Below are positions 12,477-23,035 of a stretch of DNA of 64,000 nucleotides, piece by piece. This DNA is from Tenrec ecaudatus (Eukaryota; Chordata; Mammalia; Afrosoricida; Tenrecidae): assembly GCF_050624435.1 (NCBI RefSeq), contig NC_134536.1, positions 7,878,758 through 7,942,757 on the forward strand, in the 5' to 3' direction. The notes under the pieces were generated by a model. It had not been told where the DNA came from and did no database searches. It was given only the letters and a program-made list of their open reading frames with translations. Both the position numbers and the translations under genes were made by a program. How positions within the stretch are numbered: the first letter of the stretch is position 1; each line of letters starts with the position of its first letter.

Positions 12477-12546
12477 AGGAGAAGCTTAAGTTGTGTTCCA
12501 ATTTCATAGTTAGGAGATGCTTAAATTGTATTCCAAGCATAAACTA
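12477..12546. repeat. Diverged 35-bp tandem duplication
   Basis: Unit 12477-12511 ('aggagaagcttaagttgtgt...') is repeated at 12512-12546 ('aggagatgcttaaattgtat...') with several substitutions. It lies just downstream of MAS1. Confidence 0.8.
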
Positions 12547-12592
12547 AAGAATGTGTGCCTGGCCCTGTGCTCCGTGACGGTCCTCCAGACCC

Positions 12593-13570
12593 TCAGACGA
12601 CAGTTTCAATGGTGGTGGCATTGCCGGCGTCATTCTGCGGCCTTGATTGTATTTCGTCCTTGAAAGCCCGTGTGAGAATCACGTTTAAGGACTCCTTGAA
12701 CCGCTTCTTCTTACTGCTGCCCACAAAGAAGTAGATAAAGGGGTTGGCACTGCTATTAATGGTGGAGAAGAGAAGTGAAAATTGGTGCAGGCTCCCAAAC
12801 TTTGACCAATACTCATAGTAGAGCAGGTAAAGCAGCCTCATCGGCATGGCAAAAATGAGGAATACGATGATGGTGACCAGGATGACCAGGTACAGCTTGG
12901 AGGAGTGGGAAGTCCAGGTGTTCTGTCGGATTTTAACAACCACGATGGTGCTGGACACCACCATGAGGGGAGTGAAGACCAAGAAGCTGAGGACGGCGAT
13001 GAAGCTGAGCACCGCCCGGCATTTGCTTTGGCGATGGGCCTGTCCCTCACTGTCGATGCACAAGGCATATTCCATGGTGGTCACTAAGCATGACAGTGCC
13101 CACAGGAGGGCACAGACGAGTGCTGACTGGTGCTTAGGGCGCTGGCACCGATACCAGATGGGGTACAGGACTGACAGACACCTCTCCACACTAATGGCTG
13201 TCAGCAGGTAGAGGCCAGTGTTGTAGCCAAACAGAAAAGTCACTGAGAGAGTGACAATGGTGTAGTAATAGCCAGAAGAGAGTTCGTAGTCAAGAGCATA
13301 GTCTACAGACAGAATGAAAATACAAAAGAGCAATGAGATGTCTGCAATAGACAAGTGGGTGATGTACACCGTGAAGGGGTTTCTCTTCATGCGGAAGCAG
13401 AGGAACCAGAGGAGAAATCCGTTCTCCACAAACCCCAGGGGGGAAATGCTCAGGATGACCCAGTGCACCATGGGGATTTTCTGGAACAGAGGCCTCATGG
13501 AGGCGTTCCAGCCACTGGAGAGATTCAAAGACGTCTCGGCAGCAAACGAGGTCACGTTTGACGAATCCAT
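12593..13570 (-). CDS. MAS1: MAS1: Mas receptor, class A GPCR for angiotensin-(1-7)
   Basis: Plasma-membrane receptor of the Mas/MRGPR family. It is known as the angiotensin-(1-7) receptor that opposes AT1 signalling. The 325-residue frame is intact and has the usual length. The N-terminus has three N-glycosylation sequons (Asn5, Asn16, Asn22). Seven hydrophobic segments lie near residues 33-58, 67-89, 104-127, 148-170, 186-213, 225-250 and 262-283. The family's ERC (129-131) replaces DRY, and NPFIY (276-280) is the NPxxY box. The extracellular side of helix 3 lacks the common Cys, as in MRGPRs; Cys171 and Cys184 flank loop 2. The C-terminus ETVV fits a class I PDZ ligand. The start is the ATG at 13568-13570, where homology with MAS1 begins. 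The open frame runs 45 bases further only because it crosses the splice acceptor; it has no upstream ATG. The -3 base is C and +4 is G, a middling start context. Variable positions cluster in the N-terminus, loop 2 and the tail tip. Confidence 0.97.
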   Translation of the reverse strand: MDSSNVTSFAAETSLNLSSGWNASMRPLFQKIPMVHWVILSISPLGFVENGFLLWFLCFRMKRNPFTVYITHLSIADISLLFCIFILSVDYALDYELSSGYYYTIVTLSVTFLFGYNTGLYLLTAISVERCLSVLYPIWYRCQRPKHQSALVCALLWALSCLVTTMEYALCIDSEGQAHRQSKCRAVLSFIAVLSFLVFTPLMVVSSTIVVVKIRQNTWTSHSSKLYLVILVTIIVFLIFAMPMRLLYLLYYEYWSKFGSLHQFSLLFSTINSSANPFIYFFVGSSKKKRFKESLNVILTRAFKDEIQSRPQNDAGNATTIETVV

Positions 13571-13605
13571 GAGGCGCAGGTGGGGCTGGCTCTTCAGGTG
13601 ATGTT
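13571..13605 (-). other. MAS1: MAS1 5' untranslated part of the coding exon
   Basis: Thirty-five bases lie between the inferred splice acceptor and the ATG, with no upstream ATG in them. The upstream exon or exons and promoter are not identified. Confidence 0.7.
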
Positions 13606-13640
13606 CTGTAACCAAGGTGGGGAGAACACACAGAGATCAT
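13606..13640 (-). promoter_or_regulatory. MAS1: Splice acceptor of the MAS1 coding exon
   Basis: On the minus strand a pyrimidine-rich tract ('tctctgtgtgttctcccc') is followed by 'ttacag' with the AG at 13607-13606. This is a strong acceptor and fits the known architecture of a single coding exon preceded by non-coding exons. Confidence 0.75.
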
Positions 13641-13804
13641 GAAAAGGGGTGACCCGGAATAAAGGGGGTGGATTTCTGTCATATATAACCTGCATGCTAT
13701 AAAAATGGTTTAGGAAATTGTACAAACCTCTTTCTAACAATGGCAAGATTTGACATTTTGACAAAGTGAGAGAAATCATTTCATGACCTTGGGGGTCCCC
13801 CAAA

Positions 13805-13982
13805 TGATCCCTGGGGTCACAGTGGGCTGCGTATTGGTCTGCTAACAGTAAAAGTCAGCAGTTCAAATCCTCTAGCTGCTTCTGTAAAGATTTACAGGCT
13901 GGGAAACCCAAGGAGCAGTTCGATTCTGCCCTTTGGGGTAGTCATGGGTCAGAATAGACTCGCTGGCGGTGGGTTTGGATTC
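13805..13982 (+). mobile_element. AfroSINE
   Basis: Sense copy with B box at 'cagcagttcaaatcctc', body 'tgtaaagatttacaggctg' and tail 'gggtcagaatagactcgctg'. It is about 200 bases upstream of the MAS1 coding exon. Confidence 0.85.
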
Positions 13983-13985
13983 CGT

Positions 13986-14105
13986 GTCTAAGGCAGTAAT
14001 CTTTCTGGAAGCAGACTGCCCTATCATTCTCCCGTGACGCAGCTGATGCGTTTAAACCATCGGTCTTTTCGTTAGCACCCATCCTCTGAACCACTGCACT
14101 TCCTG
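13986..14105 (-). mobile_element. AfroSINE, tail-truncated, inverted against its neighbour
   Basis: Antisense copy with 'agcagactgccctatcattc' and a head complement ending 'ctctgaaccactgcacttcc'. It abuts the preceding sense copy tail to tail. Confidence 0.8.
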
Positions 14106-16750
14106 AGCTGCTTGTGGTTCCTCAATAGGCTTAATTTCATAATGTTGTCTGCCCGTGACTCGGTGCCTCAAAGGGAGCGACAGGCTGAGAAGGTTCAAAT
14201 TCCTGGTGTCCATTTCCAGATCTGCCCGAGCTTTCAGAATGGCTTTTTGAACAACCATTTTCATCTGCTGTGCCCCCATGTCCGTGCCAGGATGAACCGT
14301 TAACTGCATTGGAATGCAATGGGAAAGGACGTGCTGAGCAATGCTGCAGTTGTCGTTTGTTAAGACGTCAAGTGCCATATGCAATGGGTAAATGAGAAGA
14401 CACGGCCAACAGAATTGTGTGGCGCTGTGCATCCCTATTTTTAAGGTGTGAACAATTAAAAGGTGGTGACTGTCCAGGGCCTCGGGATCCCCAGCGAAGC
14501 TGAGCACCTCCACAGACCCCGGGGTATGCCAGGCAAGGCAGCACTCTACTGGGAGGGGGTGGCCGTACTAGCCAGATGTACTTCCAGCGCCGCATACCAG
14601 AGAACAGGCCATCCAGGAAATCAGGATTGGCACAGATACTCAACCAGTACCAACCGGAAAGGGAGAAAAAGGCCAACTAGCTAAGCCACACATTTTGAAG
14701 CTTCGTTTTGAAGCTGAAATGTTCCCGCACTCTTTAGTCATTGCGAAACAAGTTTCTGCAGCGTCCCACCCTGCTGGCTTGACACAAAGTCCCATCACCC
14801 TCTCCCATCATGCCTGATAGGAAGAAGGGGGCCGCCAACAGACGCCAGCTATATAAGTCAAAGTGGTAATCCGTGGTTTTGTGAAGGCTGTCCCTGCAGA
14901 CCACAAATAATTAACCCACAGGAAGTGGACTGAAGAGGTATACAGTTAGTTGATCTCTGCCTCCCTCTTGTAAGACGAAGCTACAATGCGGGCTCGTGTT
15001 TGCAGAGCTTGACTGTCTCTGATACGTCGATGCTTCCAGAACTGTGTCAGCAGATCGCCAGCATTCGCAGGGCCCCGAGTTTCTCTGCAGGACAGCTGTG
15101 GCTAGACTACAGAGGGTCTTCCTGGCAATGGTGGACTGGGGGGTGATCTCCCCAGTGGCGAAATCCCAGGAGTCCACACGCATCCTCCCTGGAGTCATTC
15201 TAATCCTGCTCGCGCTACAAGCGCTTTCCCCCCAAATGCCCTGGTGGGGTGCTGGAGTTGGCCTTCATTTAACCTTCAGCCAGAAGACGCAGACCACAGA
15301 CACCCTCAGGCGCCCAACCCCAAGACCCCAGTTTCCAAGACAAAGATGTGGTTGTTACAGAGATCAGGCTTTCCTCCAAGCTGGTAGGTAAGACTACATG
15401 TTCCCAGGAAGGATACGCCCACAACCCAAAGTCCTACATCGAGTGCCTATTAGATTTGTGTGTATCTGCTAACCTCATGCTGCAGGCACCTGGGCTGCAG
15501 CAACGGACACAGGAGGCCAATCCCGCCCTACGGGTGCTATATTCTAGTGGGGAGGCAATCTGTCGACAATAAGAATAGCAGCAACGGCACATAAATATGC
15601 AAATAGTCCATGCCAGGGGATAAGTAAAGCACCCTGACTAGGCCGGTGGTGATCAGGTGAGACTCGGGGTGTGTGAGCAGGAATTGCGAGGCTAAGTGGG
15701 AAGCTCTTGCACTAGTCCAAAAAGTGAAATGCTGGCAGCGTGCCCCAGGGACAATGGCAGAGGGAGTCAGGTTGGGTTGGATTCTGGATGATGGTGTAAG
15801 TCGCTGACCAAGTGTTGTGTGAATGAGTAAGACACCATCTTCTGCATGGCTTTGCAAGAGGCAGACATGCGTGTGATCACCTGAATCTAACGGAAGACAA
15901 GTGGAAGACCAGAGTCCTTGATTTAAGACAGAACAAACACACAGCAAAGTGTCTCAAGAACTTGAGGAGGGTTTAGAGGACTGGGCCCTGAGTGTCGATA
16001 GAACTTTATCAGCTGAGGAAAGTTTAAAACAACAACAAAACAAAGCATTTTGAGAAAAGTGAAGAGCATGGACAAGGCCTGGGGAGGGAGAGTGCAAGGC
16101 ACTCTGGGTGGAACTTGAGGAGTCTGGTCAACCTCTGGGCAGAGGTCTGAATTACAAGGAAATTAACCAGGAAAGACTAGTGCTGACTCAGCCTAAGTGC
16201 CAACCTAATTGCACCGGCTGTTGCTTATGCAACGATGGTGCTTACAAGTTACCTGGGGTTGCTCATGAAAAATGCAAATTCCAGGGCTTGCCTGTTCCAG
16301 GGCCCTCCACAATGCATGTCCAGAGTCCAGGAGATTCTGGAGTCAGTGGGCCGTGAGCGACGGTGTGAGAAAGGCGCCATCTGTAGCCAAGCCATTGGGA
16401 GTTCGCACCCAGGTTGGTGTATGGCCGGAACTGTGTTCTAGGAATGTCTCTCGGGGGCAACTTAAAGGCTGGGTGGGAGGAGACCAGGAACGGAGCAAAG
16501 CAACCAGCAGGGACTGTTGAAATCACCCTGGTGAGAAGCCATAATGAGGAGAGTGGAGAAAGGAGTGAGAGGGCACGGACGCCAGAGGCCCAGCTCAGGC
16601 CCGGGAGGCGGCCAGGTGGCCGGCTGGGAGGGGTCAGGGAGACGGGGACCTCCACCTCAAGAGGCTGCGGCATTAGGAGCAAGAGGAGCACCTGGCCTGC
16701 GGGTGGTGGTGCGGGGAGGTCGGGTGGGCGAGGGACTTAGAACAAGAGCT
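14106..16750. other. Mostly unassigned DNA upstream of the MAS1 coding exon
   Basis: No repeat is recognised over most of this 2.6 kb, which lies in the presumed MAS1 intron or promoter region. An open frame of 153 codons (14513-14052, minus) runs into the SINE at its end and resembles nothing I know. The segment from 16440 to 16740 is GC-rich with scattered CpGs. Upstream MAS1 exons could lie here but cannot be placed from sequence alone. Confidence 0.4.
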
Positions 16751-16769
16751 TCACCTGGGGTGGGGACCT

Positions 16770-17000
16770 TGTTTTATTGCACCACATAGACACTTCCGGG
16801 CGGGTTCGTTTTTCCCAAATTGACAGTTTATAGCAAGCCTGCCCGGAGCAAGCCCATTGGTTCCATCTTCTCAACAGTGTGCCCCATTCTGGTCATCTTC
16901 ACCATCTCTCAGACACTCTCATAGTGCTGTTGCCCACTTGATAGACAACGTACAAATATAACTTTTGTGTGCACCAACCACCTGGGCTGACTCACTGGAT
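16770..17000 (+). mobile_element. Ancient mammalian interspersed repeat, family not placed
   Basis: The run 'gttttattgcaccacataga', then 'caaattgacagttta' and 'gcaagcctgcccggagcaag', follows a consensus I recognise from other mammals as an old interspersed repeat. I cannot assign its family. Confidence 0.4.
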
Positions 17001-17030
17001 TGTGACCGTCACGTTACTGCAGGTCTGGAA

Positions 17031-17120
17031 CCAACTCCCAGACTTCTCCGAGCATCTGCCCGCATCTGAGAAACTCCCAGACTTCTCTGAGCATCCGCCT
17101 GCGTCTCTGAGCATCAGCCA
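17031..17120. repeat. Short diverged tandem repeat
   Basis: The unit 'aactcccagacttctc' with 'gagcat' and 'gcctgc'-like follow-on occurs twice (about 17031 and 17070), then a partial third ('ctgagcatcagcc'). Confidence 0.75.
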
Positions 17121-17392
17121 GACCCCTTACAGGTGGGTTTGTCTTTGGAGTCCCTGCTCTCTGTGTCTGTTTGGTGTTTATGTCTTCGTTCACTTTGTCA
17201 TTGTTGTTGATAAGAAGATACCAAGCAAAGCATACACCGACTTAACAGTTGCTACTTGTAAATTTCCGTGACACGGGCGGCATGCTTCGAGTTGGGTGTC
17301 CGTTCTCACCCAAGCTTCCTGAATCGTTCCTCCCTCACTAGCACAAGCCCACTGTTCCCTAAGATTCCTGTCGAATCCTTTCAGTTGACATG

Positions 17393-17565
17393 GTTGGTGT
17401 CGTTGTTAGGGGCCATCGAGTCAGTTCTGACTCAGATCGACCTGATACCCAACAGAAGGAAACACCTGCCAGTCCTGTGCCATCTGCACAATTGCTGTTA
17501 CATTTGAGCCCATTCTTGGAGCCACTGGGAGCTTCCTCTTGTTCCCTGCCCCTCTCCGTTCCCTT
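17393..17565 (-). mobile_element. RTE LINE 3' end
   Basis: Antisense terminal fragment beginning with the tail complement at 'gtcgttgttaggggccatcg', then 'aacagaaggaaacacctgcc' and 'catttgagcccattcttgga'. Confidence 0.85.
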
Positions 17566-17594
17566 TACCACCTATTCACCTCGTGGTGGCTTGC

Positions 17595-17765
17595 GTGTGA
17601 CTGGGACGCTGGAAGCTAAGCCACTGGCATTGCAAATGCCAGCAGGGTCACTCACAGTGAACGGGTTTCAGCAGAGCTTCCAGACTAAGACAGACAACAA
17701 AGAAGGAATAGGCTGTCCACTCTAGAGGAACTAGCCGCTGAAAGCCTTGCGCAGAGCAGCAGGAT
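17595..17765 (+). mobile_element. RTE-type 5' region fragment
   Basis: Sense fragment matching the start of the longer RTE copy at 41.3 kb. The shared phrases are 'gagcttccagactaagacag' here against 'agtttccagactaagaacaa' there, with 'aggaataggctgt' and 'ggatattg' or 'ggaatattg' following. Confidence 0.75.
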
Positions 17766-17818
17766 ATTGCCCAATGATGGTCCCAGCCAAGTGGTTCATA
17801 AAAGACCCTGATGCTCAA

Positions 17819-17820
<2 letters not shown>

Positions 17821-17855
<35 letters not shown>

Positions 17856-17868
17856 CACACACACACAC
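17821..17868. repeat. (AC)n microsatellite
   Basis: CA dinucleotide run with one 'cccc' interruption near 17853. Confidence 0.97.
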
Positions 17869-18444
17869 CTCCACCCACCGCCCCGGCCAGGAGAAAGCTA
17901 GGGCAGTCTGTTTCTGTACGGATTTACCACCTTGGAAACCCTATACTCTAGGGTCCCACTCTGTGCTCTAGGGTACCCAGGAGTTAGAATCTACTCAAGG
18001 ACACTGGGTTGGGCTGGGTTTCTATTGTCTGGTTTTAAAGTGATTCATAAGGATAGTTTTCGTTTTAAATATCATCTCAGGGTAATTGTTTCAGGCGTTC
18101 ATCCAGCCACTTCGGCTCCAGAGAGTCTGGAGTCCATGCGAATTTGAAATTCTTTTCTGCATTTTCTCCCTTTTGATCGGGATTCTTCTAGAATATGTCT
18201 GATGAAAATGTTCAGTAGTGATAGACAAGCACCAGCTAGGCTGATCTCATGGCAAAGGAGGCAATTAGCCACACATTCCATACCCTGTCCTGTGCCGTCA
18301 AATGCTTAAGTGCTTTAATAAGCAAAACTTCACGAAACAAAGCATACTAGGGCAGCATATGTGATGTTCGTTATGGTGCATGCCTGATTGTAAGGCTCAA
18401 GTGCGGAAGTCATCTAAGACCAAACTTCTGGTCTCTCAGCCGTC

Positions 18445-18930
18445 TGTGGTCTGTTGTTGGAGCTCATCGAGTTGGCTCCGACTCCTGGGAACCGCACACA
18501 GCAGAATGAAATGGAATCGTTGGTATGTGAAGGCCGTTCGGTGGCAGTTGGGTTAAGCCCCCTCATGGAGGGCTGCTCTCCTTGTGACTGTCACTCTGCT
18601 TTACCAAGCACTCTACTTGTTCTAGTGCTTGCTCTTTCCTGGCGACACGTCCAAAGTGAGCCAGTCGAAGCCTTGCCACCCTCGCGCCTAAGGGCCATTC
18701 TGGCTATCCTTGCTCCAAACCCACTTTGCTCACACTGTACGCAATGCCCTTTGCCAGCACCGCAATTGGAACGCGCTGACTCTTCTTCCATCTTTCTTCG
18801 TGGTCCAGTTCTCACATGGATATGAGCCGATTGAAAAGACCGTGGCTTGGGTCAAGTGCACCTTAGTCATCGGAGTGACATCTTGGCTTTTTATTGCCTT
18901 TCCAGAGGCCTTTTACAGCCACCCAAAGCC
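18445..18930 (-). mobile_element. RTE LINE 3' end
   Basis: Antisense fragment of nearly 500 bases. It begins at the tail complement ('gttgttggagctcatcgag') and runs through 'ttaccaagcactctacttg' and 'gacacgtccaaagtgagcc' to 'gtggcttgggtcaagtgcac' and 'atcggagtgacatcttggc', the same order as the other copies. Confidence 0.85.
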
Positions 18931-19127
18931 TCTTACCTCGGTCCCCAGGTCTCTGGCCCAAACTCTCCAGATGACTCACCTGCTCTTGCTCCCCAGGCCT
19001 CGCCTGCACCCACCCATCCATCCTCCCCAGCTCCACACTCCACCATCCTTTCCTTTTCCGATAACTGCTTTCTTTCTCCCGTGCTGGTGCTCTCCATTGG
19101 TTGCCTGTGTCCCAACAGCAGCCTTCC

Positions 19128-19322
19128 CTTATAAAACAAAACAAAGCCTCCCTCCCATTGAGTGGATGCCCACTCACAAGACCCTCTCGGCCAGGTGGAG
19201 CCACTCCTGTGGGTTTGGTCCTGGAACTATTAACAGGAGTGAAATGGCCCCTTCTTTCTCCTGCGGAGCCACACTGGTGGTTTCAAACTGCTGACCTTGT
19301 GGATTAAAGCCCAATGCGTCTC
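19128..19322 (-). mobile_element. AfroSINE
   Basis: Antisense copy: 'cctcccattgagtggatgcc', 'cacactggtggtttcaaact' and 'gctgaccttgtggattaaag'. The first part is worn. Confidence 0.8.
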
Positions 19323-19339
19323 CTCCTCGATCTTCCTCA

Positions 19340-19440
19340 CTGAATGATGAGCTCCTGGAAGAACGGACTTTGCTTACTCACATGGGTCCCCAGCACTTGG
19401 CACCAGCAGGCACCCAACACACAGTTGCTCCGTGAAATAC
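19340..19440 (+). mobile_element. MIR/L2-type 3' end fragment
   Basis: The words 'gatgagctcctggaag', 'ggactttgcttac', 'ccccagcacttgg' and 'gcaggcacccaacac' follow the familiar order of this ancient element's end. Confidence 0.6.
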
Positions 19441-19882
19441 AACCCACAATTCAAGAGTCCTGAGACTGCAGCGACAATGGCGTCACCCAGTGCAGTCATG
19501 TCGAGTGTCACCCTCCACCCACGGACCATGCAGAATCCTTCGTAATGCTTCCTGTCCATTTTAGTCATAGGCTAATATCTGACAGACATATTCTTAATTG
19601 CTTTTATATAATATTTCTTAGTTTGTGTTCAAAAAATTATTTTGTAAAAGCTTTCTACATCGAAGGACATGATGTGCTACACTGTGATTAGTCACTGAGC
19701 TGAAGTCTCTCTTTTTATGTCTCTCCTTTTTCTTTAATACTACTTTGTTCCCCAAAGTTATCAGTCTAGGTTCACAAATACTACTTCCCACCATACTGTA
19801 GCTGACAAGCCAGAAGACCTAAGTCAGCGACTGAAAACACCAGCAGCAATGATGATAAGAGGGTGTGCTTGTGGCACATGCA
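19441..19882. other. Unassigned DNA
   Basis: AT-rich from 19570 onward. No gene or repeat is recognised. Confidence 0.35.
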
Positions 19883-20090
19883 GAAAAAACCACTGCCATC
19901 AAGTCAATTACAACTCAGAGTGACCCTGAAGGGCCGAGTAAAACTGTCTCCTTTGGCTTTCTGAGGCTGTAGATCTTGATAGGAACAGAAAGCCTCGTTT
20001 TCCTCCCAAGAGATGACTTGTGGGTTCGAACTGATGACGTGGGGATTAGCAACCCAAAACGTAAACCACTATGCCATCAGGGCTCCTTGA
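19883..20090 (-). mobile_element. AfroSINE, full length
   Basis: Antisense copy from 'accactgccatcaagtcaat' to 'atgccatcagggctcctt'. The B-box complement is 'tgggttcgaactgatgac'. Confidence 0.92.
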
Positions 20091-21979
20091 GCATCACAGT
20101 AATTGAGTGATAATGCCCTCTCTCACTGGGTGCATTAAAAGGTTCAAAAAGAAAATTAGCCCAGAATTTTAGCCTTGTTAGCTATATTAGTTTTTTGCAA
20201 GCTGTATTTATGCAAGATGTTTCTGTTGTTATTACTAACCTCAAGGATACCCTTATTTTAAAGATAAGAAATTTCTGCTGAAACACTGCATATTTTATTG
20301 ACAGTGTGTCACCTCACCCTCTGACAGTGTCACCTGGTGTGGTCCGCACCCCCAGAACCTCCTTAGTGAAGCTACTTGGCCCAGGACTTGCCCATGAGAG
20401 CAAGCTGATCGCTTATGCAGTTGATGAGAACAGTGCTTCGATGGAGAGAGGAATAATTTGTGAGTTGGACACTTGGGCAGACTTCGATCATCAGGTGATT
20501 GGAATGCAAATGAAAATCCCATGAAAAATGAATCCTTGTGCGTTGTTTTGGCATGGTGGGGGGCCCTAAATGAAGTCACATTCCCCAGGCCAAACTGGAT
20601 TTTGGTCTCCAGTGAACTGGCAGATGGGGAGAGGGGGTGAACGCAGCCAGCCCTTCCCTCCTCGGGGCTCCGGGGTCAGTGTGCATTACTCATCTCTGCC
20701 GGCCACCGGCCGGGGTGTTGGTGTTTGCGGGGAATAATTACAGCTAGCTGACCAAACAGTCTAGCGCAGAATAATTTCATCTTGGCTCCACACCGCTTCC
20801 CAAAGGCAAAGCAAATACCACAAGGTTGAGGTCGCGGGGAGCAGGGAGCAGAGGGTCCGCGTGCGGACAGCATGCCGGCTCTGTCCAGACACGGGAGTCC
20901 AGTTGTTACCCAACTGCGTCTGTGCACTGAGGTGTCAGGACCTGGCACAGGTGACCCTGGGTGGAAGGGAGGCTTACCCTCACAGCCTCCACCCCCAAAT
21001 GAGGCCAGTGACCCAGTACTGAGGAGACAAAAGAGTACAAAAGAGTTGGGTCAGAAGCACTGCCCTACCCTCTCTGCCTCCTCCTCTTCTGGAAGTGCTG
21101 GGCCTGGGGGGGGGGGTGGCAGGATGGGGGGGGGGCTAGAAGGAGTCAAGGGCGCTGGACCCTTATCATCTGCACGGGAGGCTGACAAGGAAGGTGCCAC
21201 ATTCCCCATGTCATGAGATCTCACGAAGGCCTAACACCCAGGTGAGCACAAGGCCACTGCACATACCACACAGCTCAGAGGAGTCCCTCTGTCGGCTCAC
21301 AGGGGACCAGGCTCCACAAGCTCCCATGGGCTGGGGCAGTGAGGCCCCTTCTTACACCAGCCTCACCCACAAAGCCAGCCAGCTCCTTCCAGCCTACCTC
21401 CCCCGGCAAATATCCGGAAACCACTGTGCTAATGGGGCCCCTTGTTTTGCAGATGAATAAACAGAACCCAAGGCCGGCTGGGAGCTCGCCGGCCTGGATT
21501 CCACATGGATTTGAGGACTTCTGGGGCTGGGGCGCAGGCACTGCCCAACATGGTCTGGGTCCTGGTGCTCTCTACAAGGCTGAGATCTGCACCCTGTTTG
21601 CCGGTGCAGCTGGGCCCCAATCCACCCTCCCTAGAGAATTCGCTGTGAGTGGGAACCAACGTGGTAGCAGTGGGTTTGGGGCTTGTGCCCTGGAGCCAGA
21701 GGGAATGTATGTCTCACTTCTGAGGGCTCTCTTCTCCCCAGCAGTAAGTTTCCAAACACAGGGTCACATTGTGATACCCTCTGCGTTTGAATCCACAATC
21801 CGCTCAGAGGTAAGCAGGCTGCGGGTACTGATTAACTATCTCCTCTGTACAAAAGGTCACATACGTTACTCTTCTCCCCCGAAACCAGGGGGATGTGCAG
21901 ACCCGGAGGACGAAGTCTCGCCGTTACAGGGCTGACTGGACCCCAGTGGTTCCTGAGAAGCAAAGCCTGAAGTAGGCCC
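20091..21979. other. Repeat-poor interval with a candidate conserved element
   Basis: A C-rich motif at about 20300-20375 ('gtcacctggtgtggtccgca') recalls a repeat I cannot name. From 20690 to 20900 the DNA carries two ATTA-type motifs in a GC-rich setting, including 'ggaataattacagctagctg' and 'gcagaataatttcatcttgg'. The rest is ordinary GC-rich sequence with G-runs at 21104-21136. Open frames here overlap on both strands and carry no recognisable domain. Confidence 0.4.
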
Positions 21980-22142
21980 AACCACAAACCCAAACCCACC
22001 GCCGCCGAGTCGATCTGGACTCACAGCGTGCCCGAAGCTGTTCATCCTTCTTGGAGCAAATAGCCCCCCATTTCTCCCACAGGGGGGGCTAGCGGGTTAG
22101 AGCTGCAGTCCTCTGCTTATCAGCACTGCCAGGGCTCCTTGA
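21980..22142 (-). mobile_element. AfroSINE
   Basis: Antisense copy from 'accgccgccgagtcgatctg' to 'actgccagggctccttg', with a shortened middle. Confidence 0.85.
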
Positions 22143-22835
22143 AGGAGCATGGAGATGCTGCAAAAACAGTCGCCGATGAGCCAGTTGCAACCTAACGTGT
22201 GCCAGAGTAGGAAAATGCTCCACAGAGTTGTCATGGGTGTAGAGAGCCAGGCCTTTCTTCCAAGGCACCCACCACGAGGTTAGAAGCTGAGTGCTCAGCC
22301 CGGCTCTATTTCCAGGGAAAATGGGCCCCGACGGACCACAGACCCCATGTGTAATCAGAGCAGAGCCAGAACCCATTGCTCAGGGCCACCTCGGTGCCAC
22401 TGTGATGCCTTCAGCTGACTCACTGCCCATGCTCACTCGCCCATGACCTTCTGTAACCCTTGAGCATGGCTAGTTGACCTTTAGGGACATTTTTTTATGG
22501 CCTTCATGTCACCATAAGCAACCACCACAGTCAACTGGACCTTCCATACTGGTCTTTCATAGACATCCAGAAGGCCCCGGCCCGAAGTGGAGAGGTGACC
22601 GGTTAAACACCATCTCCAAGGGCAGCCCATCGCCATGGTGGCAGCAACACCGACGTCAGACCTACTGACTCTTCTCCCAAATCACCCCCAGCTCTACAGC
22701 CTGCCTGCTGAGGGGGAGCACCCAGCCTCACCCTTCCCATAGCAGAGGGGGAAGGCAAATAGGCAAATGGTGTGCTTTCTTCAGGACAGCTAGAAGGGAG
22801 CCGGGTCCTCCTCAAGGGAACTCAGCTGCAGCCTT
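22143..22835. other. Unassigned DNA
   Basis: No gene or repeat is recognised. Confidence 0.35.
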
Positions 22836-22925
22836 CCCGTTGGGCCTCTAACCGCAAGGTCTGAGCTTCAAACTCACCAGCCACCCTGCAGGGGCAAACG
22901 ATGAGCCTTCTGCTCCCGCACCACT
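22836..22925 (+). mobile_element. AfroSINE, partial
   Basis: Sense head-and-middle fragment: 'gagcttcaaactcaccagcc' stands for the B box and 'gagccttctgctcccgc' follows. Confidence 0.65.
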
Positions 22926-23035
22926 GCCTGACTCCGAAACCCACGGGCGCACTAGGGGTAGGCATCACCCTGAGGCCGTGGGTTTGGTTTTGAATGTGTC
23001 AGGAACAGGATGGTGTGCAGTATCCATCGTTCCTG

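Noticed and set aside
1-12592. Exons of IGF2R, the usual downstream neighbour of MAS1
   Set aside because: No exon-sized frame with splice sites and receptor repeats was found; the gene, if near, lies outside.
13571-13615. N-terminal extension of MAS1 by 15 residues
   Set aside because: It begins on TTG, crosses the splice acceptor AG at 13607-13606, and MAS1 homology starts at the ATG at 13570.
14052-14513. Minus-strand open frame of 153 codons upstream of MAS1
   Set aside because: It begins on a non-ATG-like context, runs into an AfroSINE at its end, overlaps another open frame, and matches no family I know.
18710-19294. Plus-strand open frame of 194 codons
   Set aside because: It starts inside an RTE LINE fragment and ends inside an AfroSINE, so it is a mosaic of repeats.
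21339-21935. Plus-strand open frame of 198 codons
   Set aside because: GC-rich DNA with overlapping frames on both strands. No signal, domain or homology is visible.
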